A DNA stretch of 64,000 nt from Candidatus Kuenenia stuttgartensis (lineage in GTDB: Bacteria; Planctomycetota; Planctomycetia; Isosphaerales; Isosphaeraceae): positions 1 to 64,000 of the forward strand of contig CAMBEP010000023.1 in NCBI GenBank assembly GCA_945865635.1, written 5' to 3'. Shown here piece after piece: positions 18,606 to 27,754 of this stretch; position 1 is the stretch's first letter; the number at the start of each line of letters is the position of its first letter. The position numbers and the translations under genes were made by a program. The notes under the pieces are model-generated. The model was not told where the DNA came from. It saw only the letters and a program-made list of their open reading frames with translations, and made no database searches.

Positions 18606-19778
18606 TTACAAGCGTGTCTTTGGCTTTTTTGCAAGCCCTGAAAAACCAACCATAACCAGTAAAACCAAGCTCAATGCTGCGGACCATCGCATCATTTCGT
18701 GGTTAAATCTGGCTGCGATCAATCCCTGTACCATGACGACCTTCAAGGCCAACCAAACATAATGATGCACTCCGGGAAAGACCTGTCTCAAATCCTGCAG
18801 TAAATGATAGCTTGCAAAGACACCGGGAGCCGCCGAATAAGTGCCCACCAGAAGGCCGATGCAAAGTGCTGGCCATCGTCCCAACGATTGGATGATGTCC
18901 ATCATGGTGGGAACAGGCGTCCCCGGCATTCCAAAAGTGGCGAGGCATAATAGGCCCATGGCAGCGACCACAGTCAAACCGATTCCCAATCCGGTCAATC
19001 CGCCCAAAACCAGATCACGTTTTCGTTTTAATCCCATTCCCCAGTCGGCTGCAAACAGGCCGATGATCGAACCGTAACTAAATGTCCAGAAAAAAGCATT
19101 CCAGAAACCTTTCGCGGAATCTGCAATGACCGGGACAGGCATGATCAGGCTGATCTCGCCCAATTGCAAATGCTCTATGGCTTTTAGGAACAAGCCTGAC
19201 AGAACGGCAGCAATCAGCATTGGGACATAATCCATCAAAGCGGCAATAATGCGCAACATGCCATAGCCAATTGGGATCACCCAAAGAGCCCAGGTGATGG
19301 TTGTCAGAAATCGAATCGAGTTTGAAGGCGGGTAGCTCACGAACCCCGTGACCGCCAACGAACGAAAGTACCAGTCGGCAGCCGTATCAATTGCGATTGT
19401 CAGAATAAACATAGCCACCATGCCATGTGTGCAAAGCACAACCCAGGAACCGACCTTTGGTCCGAAGGCTTCCGCAACAATCTGCCGAACCGGCTTTTGC
19501 CTGCAACGTACAACCAAAGCTGCTGTCAGAAACAACGGCACAGACGCCCATGCACCCGCCAGGGCGCCAAGAAACGAATAGCGAATGCCACCAAAGGGCA
19601 GTGATCCAGCCGCAAGCCCTTGCACCCAAGGCAGCCAGAGAGCCATAGCGATCAGGCCTGGGGTCAGGCCTTTGGTCCAGTCTCTGAGGGCTTCAGGCTC
19701 TGTGGGTTGATCCCAGAATTGACGCCACACAGGTGTCTGAATTGGTTCCGGATTTGGCGGCAAGGACGGATCGGTCAT
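18606..19778 (-). CDS. Polytopic membrane transporter, possibly cytosine-permease-like
   Basis: 390 residues from ATG 19778, with about ten hydrophobic segments and short loops. The first helix region reads DWTKGLTPGLIAMALWLPWVQGL, and a later segment FWTFSYGSIIGLFAADWGMGLKRKRD recalls NCS1 (cytosine/purine/allantoin) permeases. The similarity is weak by eye and no substrate can be named. An upstream in-frame start at 19874 is unlikely: it would place a terminator hairpin (19812-19833) inside the coding region. The protein is Gly- and Ala-rich and ends in KKPKTRL, a positive cytoplasmic tail. Confidence 0.75.
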   Translation of the reverse strand: MTDPSLPPNPEPIQTPVWRQFWDQPTEPEALRDWTKGLTPGLIAMALWLPWVQGLAAGSLPFGGIRYSFLGALAGAWASVPLFLTAALVVRCRQKPVRQIVAEAFGPKVGSWVVLCTHGMVAMFILTIAIDTAADWYFRSLAVTGFVSYPPSNSIRFLTTITWALWVIPIGYGMLRIIAALMDYVPMLIAAVLSGLFLKAIEHLQLGEISLIMPVPVIADSAKGFWNAFFWTFSYGSIIGLFAADWGMGLKRKRDLVLGGLTGLGIGLTVVAAMGLLCLATFGMPGTPVPTMMDIIQSLGRWPALCIGLLVGTYSAAPGVFASYHLLQDLRQVFPGVHHYVWLALKVVMVQGLIAARFNHEMMRWSAALSLVLLVMVGFSGLAKKPKTRL

Positions 19779-19807
19779 TTTTTGTCTGCCAAAAGCACAG
19801 GAATGGG

Positions 19808-19833
19808 AAAAGGCGAGGAGCATTCTCCTCGCC
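19808..19833 (-). terminator. Intrinsic terminator after the MFS gene
   Basis: GGCGAGGAG (19812-19820), loop CATT, CTCCTCGCC (19825-19833): a perfect 9-bp GC-rich stem. On the minus strand it is followed directly by TTTT (19811-19808). It lies about 50 bases past the MFS stop and ahead of the permease start, separating the two minus-strand genes. Confidence 0.8.
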
Positions 19834-19885
19834 CTTATCGTCAGATCATGCCCGAAAACCCGCTCTGAATTCAAGCCTTGCGAAC

Positions 19886-21625
19886 TCAGGCTTCGGAAAC
19901 TTCGCCGGGAATGCCGCCAAGATCGGGATATTGATCTCCAGCCACATTCACAGCCTTGTATCCGCCCTTACGCTTATAGTAAAGGTTCAGCAGACCATAG
20001 CAAAGGAACATGGTGGCGGGCACTGCGGCAGTGATGCGGAGTGCTTTTTTACCACCCTCCAAGCCAGCTTTCTTGACCATTTCCTTGTCAGTTGCGGCCG
20101 TAGCCTTGACGCCGTTCCACCACTCCACCAGCTTCTCTTGAGCGGCGATGGAATCCGCGCTGGCCTTCTGGTTCTTCAGCAGTTCCAAAGCGCGTTGGGC
20201 TTCTTTGCCTTCGTCCTCAAGAACTCCAACTTTCTGGCCATTCAAGCCGACCGTTTTCAGCGATAAAAAGGTGTTTTCGTTGTCAGCCTTATAGCGGGAG
20301 TAAACCGCTTCTGACTGACCCTTCAAGGAGTCCGAAGCGTTTTGATCCTGGAAGAAACCGATACCAGGGCCACCCAGCAACCCTGCTGAAAGCATGCCCA
20401 CTCCGCCGGCTGCTCCGATGGTGATGGCTCCGCCCTTCGGGAATTGTTCAGAAACCACGGCCAGCATGGTCGGCCAGAGGAATGTTTTTCCAAGCCCATA
20501 AACCGTGGCCGCAATGATGCACATTACCACACTATTGGAGAACGATAGCAACAGAAGCCCCGTAGCACCAAAGAATGCAGAGGTCATCAAGAGACCCAAT
20601 GGAGATGTTTTTTCCACAATCGGGCCTGCAAAGAACCTTAGGGTAAACATCAGTCCTGAGGTATAGACGAAGAGCAGAAGGCCGTTTTGGTCGCTGTTCA
20701 TGATCGAGCCGGTGATTTTGCTGATCCAGCTATCTGTGCCAAGTTCAACATATCCGACCATGGCATGAACGATCAGCAGGAAGGCCAATACAACGTGGCC
20801 CAGCTTGAAGCCTGTTTTATAGCCGAAGCCGATCGCCAAAGCGGCGCCGATCAGGCCAGAAACCAATGGATCCAGGCCAAGGTCGTTCTTAAAGAACAGG
20901 GACAGCAGAACACACAGAACGGCTGCGCCTAAAAGACCAAGTTCGCCCAGCATTTCTTTGTAGGAAACGCCCGACTGGCTGGCTTCCGTCCTGGGGAACT
21001 TTTGGCCCAGAACCATGAGTCCGTAAAACAGCACCGGGATCAAAAAGAGTGACATCTGGATCTGCCAGGCCACGGCCTTTTGGCCTTCTCCACCAACCAT
21101 AAAGTAGCTGGCAAGGCCGCCCACGATCAATCCACCTGGCCAACCGGCGTGAAGGATATTGAGGTAATGCGTCTTATTTTTAGGGAAAAGTGTCGCAACC
21201 AGTGGATTCACTACAGCTTCGGCAATCCCGTTACCAACGGCGAACAGAAACATGCCCCAGAACAGGCACTCATAAGCCCAACTCTTACCACCGGCAGCAT
21301 ATGCAGCGCCTGTTAATAATGTCAAAAGTGCCGAAACAATGTGCATTGCAAAAGCGGCTGCCATGAGCTTGCCAAAACCGACTTTATCCGCCAGCAGCGA
21401 CGATAGCAGAATGATGATTCCGAAGCCGGTCAGGCCGCCGCCAGTGATCTTTCCAAGATCGGTTTGTGTAAAGCCATATTGCTCGGCCCATTGGCCCAGA
21501 ATCCCGGCGCGGATGGAGAAGCCCACTCCAGCGGCGAGAATGGCCATAAAGCCTGCCCAAAGCAGGCGCTTGGCGTTTGGAACGGTCGAGCTTTCGGATG
21601 TTGCCGTCATGGTGATTTTGCCCAT
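19886..21625 (-). CDS. Major facilitator superfamily transporter with inserted soluble domain
   Basis: 579 residues, longer than the roughly 400-450 of standard MFS carriers. Helices begin with LLWAGFMAILAAGVGFSIRAGILGQW and follow an MFS pattern, with a sugar-permease-like VVNPLVATLFPKNKTHYLNILHAGWPGG region. After helix 10 or so (GMLSAGLLGGPGIGFFQDQ) there is an insertion of about 100 polar, helical residues, ending near KKAGLEGGKKALR. A last membrane helix (ITAAVPATMFLCYGLLNLYY) and a short tail complete the protein. The substrate is unknown; sugars are a guess from the closest-looking carriers. The start could be five codons later (ATG 21610); no strong ribosome site marks either. Confidence 0.85.
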   Translation of the reverse strand: MGKITMTATSESSTVPNAKRLLWAGFMAILAAGVGFSIRAGILGQWAEQYGFTQTDLGKITGGGLTGFGIIILLSSLLADKVGFGKLMAAAFAMHIVSALLTLLTGAAYAAGGKSWAYECLFWGMFLFAVGNGIAEAVVNPLVATLFPKNKTHYLNILHAGWPGGLIVGGLASYFMVGGEGQKAVAWQIQMSLFLIPVLFYGLMVLGQKFPRTEASQSGVSYKEMLGELGLLGAAVLCVLLSLFFKNDLGLDPLVSGLIGAALAIGFGYKTGFKLGHVVLAFLLIVHAMVGYVELGTDSWISKITGSIMNSDQNGLLLFVYTSGLMFTLRFFAGPIVEKTSPLGLLMTSAFFGATGLLLLSFSNSVVMCIIAATVYGLGKTFLWPTMLAVVSEQFPKGGAITIGAAGGVGMLSAGLLGGPGIGFFQDQNASDSLKGQSEAVYSRYKADNENTFLSLKTVGLNGQKVGVLEDEGKEAQRALELLKNQKASADSIAAQEKLVEWWNGVKATAATDKEMVKKAGLEGGKKALRITAAVPATMFLCYGLLNLYYKRKGGYKAVNVAGDQYPDLGGIPGEVSEA

Positions 21626-21856
21626 AGATTGAGTGCGAATTGTTGACCCGAAGCATCACTTGGGAACAGTCGGAACGCCTGTCATGGCGCGAGCATCCCC
21701 AGCAAATGGAAAGGTATTGAGAGATTGGGAAGGATGAGCCCGCAATTGGAGGACACCGATCCCTTGTGAGGAATCGATTGCGGGTTCGCAACCTGATAGA
21801 TTCGAGTTATAACGCACTTATCTTGGATCGGCAAGCGTTATTAGCGGATATTTCCA

Positions 21857-23002
21857 TCAAAGACGTAACGACTTCGCCACCAGATTGAGCTGAATATCAT
21901 TCGTACCAGAATAAAGCAGGCTGCCGATGGAGTCTCTGAGATCTTTTTCCACCAGGTTTTCCGTGATGTATCCAGGCGCACCAAAGGTCCGAATTGCATC
22001 CAGAGAATTGGTCACAAACGACTCGCTCACATGATATTTCGCAATTGCTGATTCTGTCGTCGCATCCTTCCCCTGAGCCTTCAGCCAGCCGATCTTATAA
22101 ACCAGCGGGCGGCACGTCTCAATCCGGATCTTCATCAAAGCCAATCGGTGCGAAACCGCTTGAAACTTGCTGATCGACTGCCCAAACTGCTTGCGCTTAC
22201 GGGCATAATCGCAGCATCGTTCCAACTGCCTGCGCATGGTACCCAAAGCCGCCGCCAGAATCGCACCCCGTTCCCACTCCATCGAGCAATTGAAAACCTC
22301 AGCCCCACGCCCCTCTCGGCCCAGCAGAGCTTCGAGCGGGACCCGACAATTCTCAAGTGCCAATTCGCCCATCGGCACCGTTTTCATGCCCATTTTGGGG
22401 ATCGTCCTGACCACGCGAAAACCTGGCGCATCACGCGGAATGATAAATGCGGAAATGCCCAAAATGCCCTTCGCCGGATCTGTCGATGCATAACAAACGT
22501 AAACATCGGCCACAGGACCTGCTGTGACCCAAATCTTCCGGCCACTGATGACCCAATCGCTGCCGTCACGAACCGCTGTGGCCAACATGCCGAAAATATC
22601 CGAGCCAGCCTCAGGTTCGCTGGCCCCGTTGGCCCCGATGTAAGTGCCGTCGCACAGGCCCGGCAGCCATCTCTGCTTTTGAGCTGGGGTGCCATAAATC
22701 AGGATCGGAATTGTGTTTGTCCATAAAGTTGCATTCATAGCGAAGATCAGGCCACTGTCCTGACTGCCATAACCCAACCCTTCCATGGCTGCAATCGTTT
22801 CCGGCAAGCCCAGCCCCTGTCCACCATACTCCTTCGGCACCGGCAGGCCAGCCACACCAAAACCAGCGGCCCGACGCCAACCCTCACGCCAGAATTCGGC
22901 CTGGGCGTCACGCTCAAGAATGTCGTCGTTGAGCTCAGCCTTGGCAAATGCCGCCGCCCGATCATGCCAAGACTTCTGTTCCGGGCTAAGTGCAAAATCC
23001 AT
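21857..23002 (-). CDS. Acyl-CoA dehydrogenase
   Basis: 381-residue FAD flavoenzyme that introduces a 2,3-double bond into an acyl-CoA; full family length. The FAD-binding signature GANGASEPEAGSD lies at about 123-135 and WVTAGPVADVYVC at 158-170. The usual catalytic base in YEGT is replaced: the motif reads YSGT at 364-367. A glutamate at 244 in the MEWERG helix corresponds to the alternative base of isovaleryl-CoA and long-chain dehydrogenases, so the enzyme is probably active on branched or other substrates. AGAGGATC precedes ATG 23002. It is a single minus-strand gene; no electron-transfer flavoprotein gene is nearby. Confidence 0.93.
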   Translation of the reverse strand: MDFALSPEQKSWHDRAAAFAKAELNDDILERDAQAEFWREGWRRAAGFGVAGLPVPKEYGGQGLGLPETIAAMEGLGYGSQDSGLIFAMNATLWTNTIPILIYGTPAQKQRWLPGLCDGTYIGANGASEPEAGSDIFGMLATAVRDGSDWVISGRKIWVTAGPVADVYVCYASTDPAKGILGISAFIIPRDAPGFRVVRTIPKMGMKTVPMGELALENCRVPLEALLGREGRGAEVFNCSMEWERGAILAAALGTMRRQLERCCDYARKRKQFGQSISKFQAVSHRLALMKIRIETCRPLVYKIGWLKAQGKDATTESAIAKYHVSESFVTNSLDAIRTFGAPGYITENLVEKDLRDSIGSLLYSGTNDIQLNLVAKSLRL

Positions 23003-23269
23003 GAGCGATGATCCTCTTTACCAATCTTTCCATCGTTGCCTGTCGTCTGATACGTGATTCTAATGCTCTGGCTTCGGAAAATATAGCGAAATTCATCGCT
23101 GGAGTAAATATGGACATCCCTATCATATTATATTTCGGTCTCCACTGTCTGCAAATCCATTGAATTGATCGACTCCTCCCGTTGCGTTACATTGGTGCCT
23201 GGACCTTCTAATCCGCTTCGTCTTGCCCAGCCTGCTTTCGCCCCCATTCCACTGGAGCACCCCAGACCC

Positions 23270-24631
23270 ATGATTCGCCATATCTGCCTGACTTTATTGA
23301 GCACAAGCCTCATCGCGCTTCCTGCCCAAGCCAACGGCTGGAAAGCCGGCGTGGCCAAGACAATCATTACCCCCGCCCCGAACGGCTGGATGTCGGGCTA
23401 TGCTGCCCGCAAAGGGCCCGCCACTGGCAAAGCCCACGACCTTTGGGCCAAAGCATTTGCATTGCAAGATGTGAATGGCAAAAAAAGTGTGATCGTGACT
23501 CTGGATGTCTGCGGAATTACTCGCGATGTAGAGCTGCCTGTTGTGGCTGAAATTGAGAAGAAAACCGGCATCCCCAGAGCCGGGATTGCCCTGTCCGTTT
23601 CGCACACACACTGCGGGCCGGTGGTGGGCGACAACCTGATTTCCATGTATCCACTGACAGCCACAGAACTGGCAAAAACCAAGGCGTATACCGACGTATT
23701 GAAGACCAAACTCGCCAGTGTGGCCATAGAAGCTGTAGCCGGCTTGCAGCCAGCCCAGATTTCGTGGGGGATGGGCAAATGTAATTTTGCAGTCAATCGA
23801 CGCGAAAACCCTGCCGACCAAGTGCCTGCCCTGCGCCAGAAACTCTCATTAAAAGGTCCGGTTGATCACGATGTGCCTGTTCTGGTTGCCAAAGGTGCCG
23901 ACGGCAACCCGCTCGGTATTCTGACACAATATGCCTGCCACTGCACCACTCTGGACTACGACAAATACTCAGGCGACTACGCGGGATATACGCAGATCGA
24001 GCTTGAAAAAGAATTTCCAGGCGCTGTTGCATTATTTGCAGCCGGTTGCGGCGCCGATGCCAACCCATTGCCCCGCCGCAACGAAGAAATGGCCATCCAA
24101 TATGGCAAGGAACTGGCCACGGCCACTGTGAATGTGGTCAAGCACGGATTACAACCACTCTCTGGCGATCGGCTCGGTGTCGCTTTTGAGGAAATCCCTT
24201 TAAAACTCTCAAAAATCCCGACCAAGGCCGAGTTGGAAAAAGAACTTGCCGACAAAAACATTTACATCGCAGCCCGCGCCAAAGTGCTTCTCAAAAAGCT
24301 TGCAGACGATGGCTCTCTAAGCCCAACGTATCCTTATCCTGTTCAAGTCTGGAAACTGGGTACTGACCTGGACTGGATCCTTCTGGGTGGCGAAGTTGTG
24401 GTGGATTATAGCCTGAGGCTCAAACGCTCAAACGGCGCCAACCGCACCTGGGTCACTGCCTATACCAACGATGTCTGTGCCTATATCCCCAGCCTAAGGG
24501 TGCTCAAGGAGGGTGGATATGAGGGAGCCACCTCGATGATTTATTACGCTCTGCCAAGCCCTTGGGCCGAATCCATTGAGGAAGAGATCATCGCTTCCAT
24601 TGCTAAATTACTAAAATCACTGAATCCTTGA
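23270..24631 (+). CDS. Secreted neutral/alkaline ceramidase-like protein
   Basis: 453 residues from ATG 23270. The signal peptide IRHICLTLLSTSLIALPAQANG is followed directly by WKAGVAKTIITPAPNGWMSGYAARKGPATGKAHDLWAKAFAL, the classic opening of the neutral ceramidase N-terminal domain. Zn-ligand-type motifs are visible: SVSHTHCGP, and YACHCTTLDYDKYSGDYAGY. The family's C-terminal immunoglobulin-like domain is missing, as in many planctomycete paralogues whose substrates are unknown. Sphingolipid amide cleavage is therefore only the family-level expectation. The frame is open back to 23165, but that stretch lacks a secretion signal. It ends at a bidirectional terminator. Confidence 0.88.
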   Translation: MIRHICLTLLSTSLIALPAQANGWKAGVAKTIITPAPNGWMSGYAARKGPATGKAHDLWAKAFALQDVNGKKSVIVTLDVCGITRDVELPVVAEIEKKTGIPRAGIALSVSHTHCGPVVGDNLISMYPLTATELAKTKAYTDVLKTKLASVAIEAVAGLQPAQISWGMGKCNFAVNRRENPADQVPALRQKLSLKGPVDHDVPVLVAKGADGNPLGILTQYACHCTTLDYDKYSGDYAGYTQIELEKEFPGAVALFAAGCGADANPLPRRNEEMAIQYGKELATATVNVVKHGLQPLSGDRLGVAFEEIPLKLSKIPTKAELEKELADKNIYIAARAKVLLKKLADDGSLSPTYPYPVQVWKLGTDLDWILLGGEVVVDYSLRLKRSNGANRTWVTAYTNDVCAYIPSLRVLKEGGYEGATSMIYYALPSPWAESIEEEIIASIAKLLKSLNP

Positions 24632-24640
24632 CGGATCAGA

Positions 24641-24680
24641 AAAAAGGGGCTGCCAAATGGCGGCCCCTTTTTGTTTTTTT
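24641..24680. terminator. Bidirectional intrinsic terminator
   Basis: Arms 24641-24654 and 24659-24672 pair over 14 positions with a single G-U pair, and the loop is AAAT. The plus strand continues into a T-rich tract to 24680, and the minus strand also ends in TTTTT. It serves the convergent ceramidase-like and M16 peptidase genes. Confidence 0.88.
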
Positions 24681-24702
24681 CTAAAGCGAAAAGCACGTTG
24701 CT

Positions 24703-27573
24703 TTACTTCAAATCCGAGGGTGCCGGTTGCAATTGACGTGTCTGTCTCGCCTTGCCCTGTGCACCTGCGGGTGGCTTCACGTCGATGACTTCCAGATTGG
24801 CCCCGTAAGGCAGCGACTTGAGCCCGTCCTTGACCTTTGACTCATCGCCGACAACCAGAATCGTCATTTTGTCGAACGGCAGGTATTTGCCGGAAACGCC
24901 ATTCACAGCAGCCGCATTGACCGACTCGATCTTCGACTGATAGGTCGAGAAATAGTCGTCAGGCAAATTGTATCGGACCAGATCCGACAAGGCCCCGGCC
25001 ATCGCAAAAGTGGTATCAAATCGGCCTGGAAAGCCTTTGATGAGCCTGTCCTTGGCAAAAGCCAATTCCGCAGCCGTCACAGGCCGCTTGCTGGTGATTT
25101 CCGTCAATTCCTTGACTGTCTCAATCACAGATTCTTTCGTCACAGCCGTTTGCACGCTGGCACCGGCACTGAATGGCCCCGGGCCCTGATTGAATGCGAA
25201 GCTGGAGCGAGCACCATAGGTGTAACCCTTTTCCTCGCGCAGGTTAAGATTCAGACGGCTTGAAAACTGTCCGCCCAGAACAGCGTTCATCACCACCAGA
25301 GGGAAATAGTCAGGCGTGTTGCGAGCCACACCTACAAGACCCACACTGAGCACACTCTGAGCAGCAGCCGCTTTGTTCACAAGATACATCCCTGGCTTTT
25401 TCTCAGGAGCAGGAGCGGGGATCTCCATCTTGACCGCATGACCACCCTTCCATTCCCCAAGGTTCTTTTCGAGCAAGGCCTCGGCAGCCTCGGGAGTAAT
25501 GTCGCCCACAACAATCGCTGTGACATTGGCTGGGTTGAAAAGCATCTTGTAATAGGTTTCGGCCTGCCCTCTGTTTAAGCCTCGAATTGTCGCGGCGGTG
25601 CCGTCGTTATCTCGGCCGTATGGGTGCTTCTCGCCGTAGAGCAGTTTGGGGAAGAGATCGCCTGCAATGCCATTGGCACTATCAAACTTTCGGGCCAATG
25701 CGGAAAGCCTCTGAAGTTTAAGCCGGCCCAGCTCTTTTTCCGGGAAGCTGGCGTTGAGCAGAACATCTTTGAAGATCTCCATCGCCTTATCCGTATGTTT
25801 CGTCAGCGTGGTTACCGAGAAACTTGAATTCTCAAGCCCACCCCCTGCATTCAGGTCGGCACCAATCATCGAGAGCTCGCTGGCCAACTGCTGCGTATTC
25901 CGCTTGGCAGTGCCTTCCGTGACGAGGCTCATGGCAAGGCTTGCAAGCCCCTCCTGACCCAATGGCACATTGACTTCGCCGCCCCGGGCCGCAAGGCTGA
26001 CCGTTAAAATGGGCAGCTCATGACGCTCTGCCACCAGAACGCTCATGCCGTTTGAGAGCTTGCGGCGTACAATCGCAGGCGGAATAAATATCGGTGTCGG
26101 ACCCGCTTCAGGCTGCTTGGTCCGATCAAACGTATCCTTGACCTCTGCCAGATCCACTTTCGGCAATGGAGCCTGCTGTGACTTATCCACAACTGCCTCC
26201 GGAGCACGCTCGGCCGGTGCCCCCGGTGTGACGTCCAACCGCACGCGATTGGCTGTCAGATATTTTTTGGCCACCCTTTGAACGTCAGCCTGTGTCACCT
26301 CAAAAAGCTTCTCCATCTCCTTCTTGTAAGCCAGCGGATCGCCATCGAAGAAGTTGTTTGCATGCAGAAATTCTGCCTTGCCGTGGGCCGATTGCAGGCC
26401 CTTGATCAAGTCGGCCTCCTCACTGTTCTGGGCCTTTGTCACTTCTTCAGCCGTGGGGCCTTCTGCAATGATTTTAGCGATCTCGGCGTCAGCAAGCCGA
26501 ACCAGCTCGTCGAGGTTTTCGTTCTGATCAGGCCGAGCTGTGATCGACACCGTAAATGTGCCGCTCAAAACCGAAGCTGGGTGAAATGCCATCACACTTG
26601 CCGCCAGTTGGCGGTCGTAACTCAAGGCCTTGAAAAGCCGATTTTCTTTCGGCAGTTGACCAAGAACAGAGGCAAGCACATCCAATGGCTTCTCGTCCGG
26701 GTTGCCGCGTTCGACTGTCGGCCAGGTCAATTGAGCGCGGGCCAGAGCCACCCGGTCGGTCATTTTGACAGACTTCGGTGCGGCCAAAGCTGGCACCATG
26801 GCTGGCAGCTTCGCCACTTCAGGGCCGCGGGGCAGGGGGCCGTAATACTTTTCAACCCAAGCCTTGGCCTTGGCCGTGTCAAAGTCGCCAGAAATAACCA
26901 GCGTGGCATTATTCGGGCTGTAATAGGTTCGAAAAAAGTTGGATACGTCGTCCAGGCTTGCGGCTGAGAGGTCGGCCATGGAACCGATCACACTGTGATA
27001 ATACGGGTGATCCGATGGATAAAGTGCTTCAAGCATCTTCTCCATGGACTGGCCGTAAGGCACGTTGTCCACCCTCTGTCGGCGTTCGTTCTTGACCACT
27101 TCCCGCTGGTTGTCAAGCTTCTCCTGACTCAATGCAGGCAGCAGAAAGCCCATGCGATCGGCCTCAAGCCAAAGGGCCAGTTCAAGATAGTTTGACGGCA
27201 CGGTTTCGTAATAGTTTGTGCGGTCCGTGTTGGTGGACCCGTTGATCTGGGCACCAATTTTTTCGAGGGGCTCGAAATATTCCTTATTGTGATTCTTCGA
27301 GCCTTGAAACATCAGGTGCTCAAAAAGGTGGGCAAAGCCAGTCCGGCCCTTCTTTTCATTTTTTGAGCCGACCTTGTACCAGATATCCACATCTACCACT
27401 GGCGTGGACCTGTCCAGATGCAGGATCACTTCCAAACCATTGGCGAGGCTGTATTTTTCCACTTTCAGCTCGGGCACCTGCGGCTTCCGCGGGGTCGTTG
27501 CCTGGGCATAAATCGGGGCATGCGCTGCGGCAAAAAGCATGACGGCAGCAAGCAAAGCACGTTTGAAGATCAC
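24703..27573 (-). CDS. Secreted M16 (pitrilysin/insulinase) family zinc peptidase, two-domain form
   Basis: 956 residues. The signal peptide is MIFKRALLAAVMLFAAAHAPIYAQA. The first M16 half carries the inverted zinc motif HLFEH at 82-86 and the distant ligand Glu163 (VVKNERR), as in active members. The second half begins near PAIVRRKLSNGMSVLVAERHELPI and has no HxxEH, reading GQEGLASLAMSLV at the equivalent place, so it is the inactive partner that closes the chamber. These enzymes degrade short peptides and unstructured segments, here outside the cytoplasm. A 181-base gap separates it from the oxidoreductase gene upstream. Confidence 0.93.
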   Translation of the reverse strand: MIFKRALLAAVMLFAAAHAPIYAQATTPRKPQVPELKVEKYSLANGLEVILHLDRSTPVVDVDIWYKVGSKNEKKGRTGFAHLFEHLMFQGSKNHNKEYFEPLEKIGAQINGSTNTDRTNYYETVPSNYLELALWLEADRMGFLLPALSQEKLDNQREVVKNERRQRVDNVPYGQSMEKMLEALYPSDHPYYHSVIGSMADLSAASLDDVSNFFRTYYSPNNATLVISGDFDTAKAKAWVEKYYGPLPRGPEVAKLPAMVPALAAPKSVKMTDRVALARAQLTWPTVERGNPDEKPLDVLASVLGQLPKENRLFKALSYDRQLAASVMAFHPASVLSGTFTVSITARPDQNENLDELVRLADAEIAKIIAEGPTAEEVTKAQNSEEADLIKGLQSAHGKAEFLHANNFFDGDPLAYKKEMEKLFEVTQADVQRVAKKYLTANRVRLDVTPGAPAERAPEAVVDKSQQAPLPKVDLAEVKDTFDRTKQPEAGPTPIFIPPAIVRRKLSNGMSVLVAERHELPILTVSLAARGGEVNVPLGQEGLASLAMSLVTEGTAKRNTQQLASELSMIGADLNAGGGLENSSFSVTTLTKHTDKAMEIFKDVLLNASFPEKELGRLKLQRLSALARKFDSANGIAGDLFPKLLYGEKHPYGRDNDGTAATIRGLNRGQAETYYKMLFNPANVTAIVVGDITPEAAEALLEKNLGEWKGGHAVKMEIPAPAPEKKPGMYLVNKAAAAQSVLSVGLVGVARNTPDYFPLVVMNAVLGGQFSSRLNLNLREEKGYTYGARSSFAFNQGPGPFSAGASVQTAVTKESVIETVKELTEITSKRPVTAAELAFAKDRLIKGFPGRFDTTFAMAGALSDLVRYNLPDDYFSTYQSKIESVNAAAVNGVSGKYLPFDKMTILVVGDESKVKDGLKSLPYGANLEVIDVKPPAGAQGKARQTRQLQPAPSDLK

Positions 27574-27754
27574 GGGAAGAATCTCCGAATGGTCAAAAAC
27601 TGGAGCAGGGCGGATTGCTTCTGGCCAAATTCCGATGTCGATCCAGACACCCCGGAAATTGACCCTCTGTTCTGATTACAGATCATCAATGAAACAGGCT
27701 TATCGTGTCAATTGATTCGTGTACCTAAATCTCGAAATCCAGAATACCTCTGAA

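Noticed and set aside
23294-23821. 175-residue minus-strand ORF
   Set aside because: Antisense to the ceramidase-like gene, which has family motifs and a signal peptide.
26278-26967. 229-residue plus-strand ORF
   Set aside because: Antisense to the M16 peptidase, with no ribosome site or motif.
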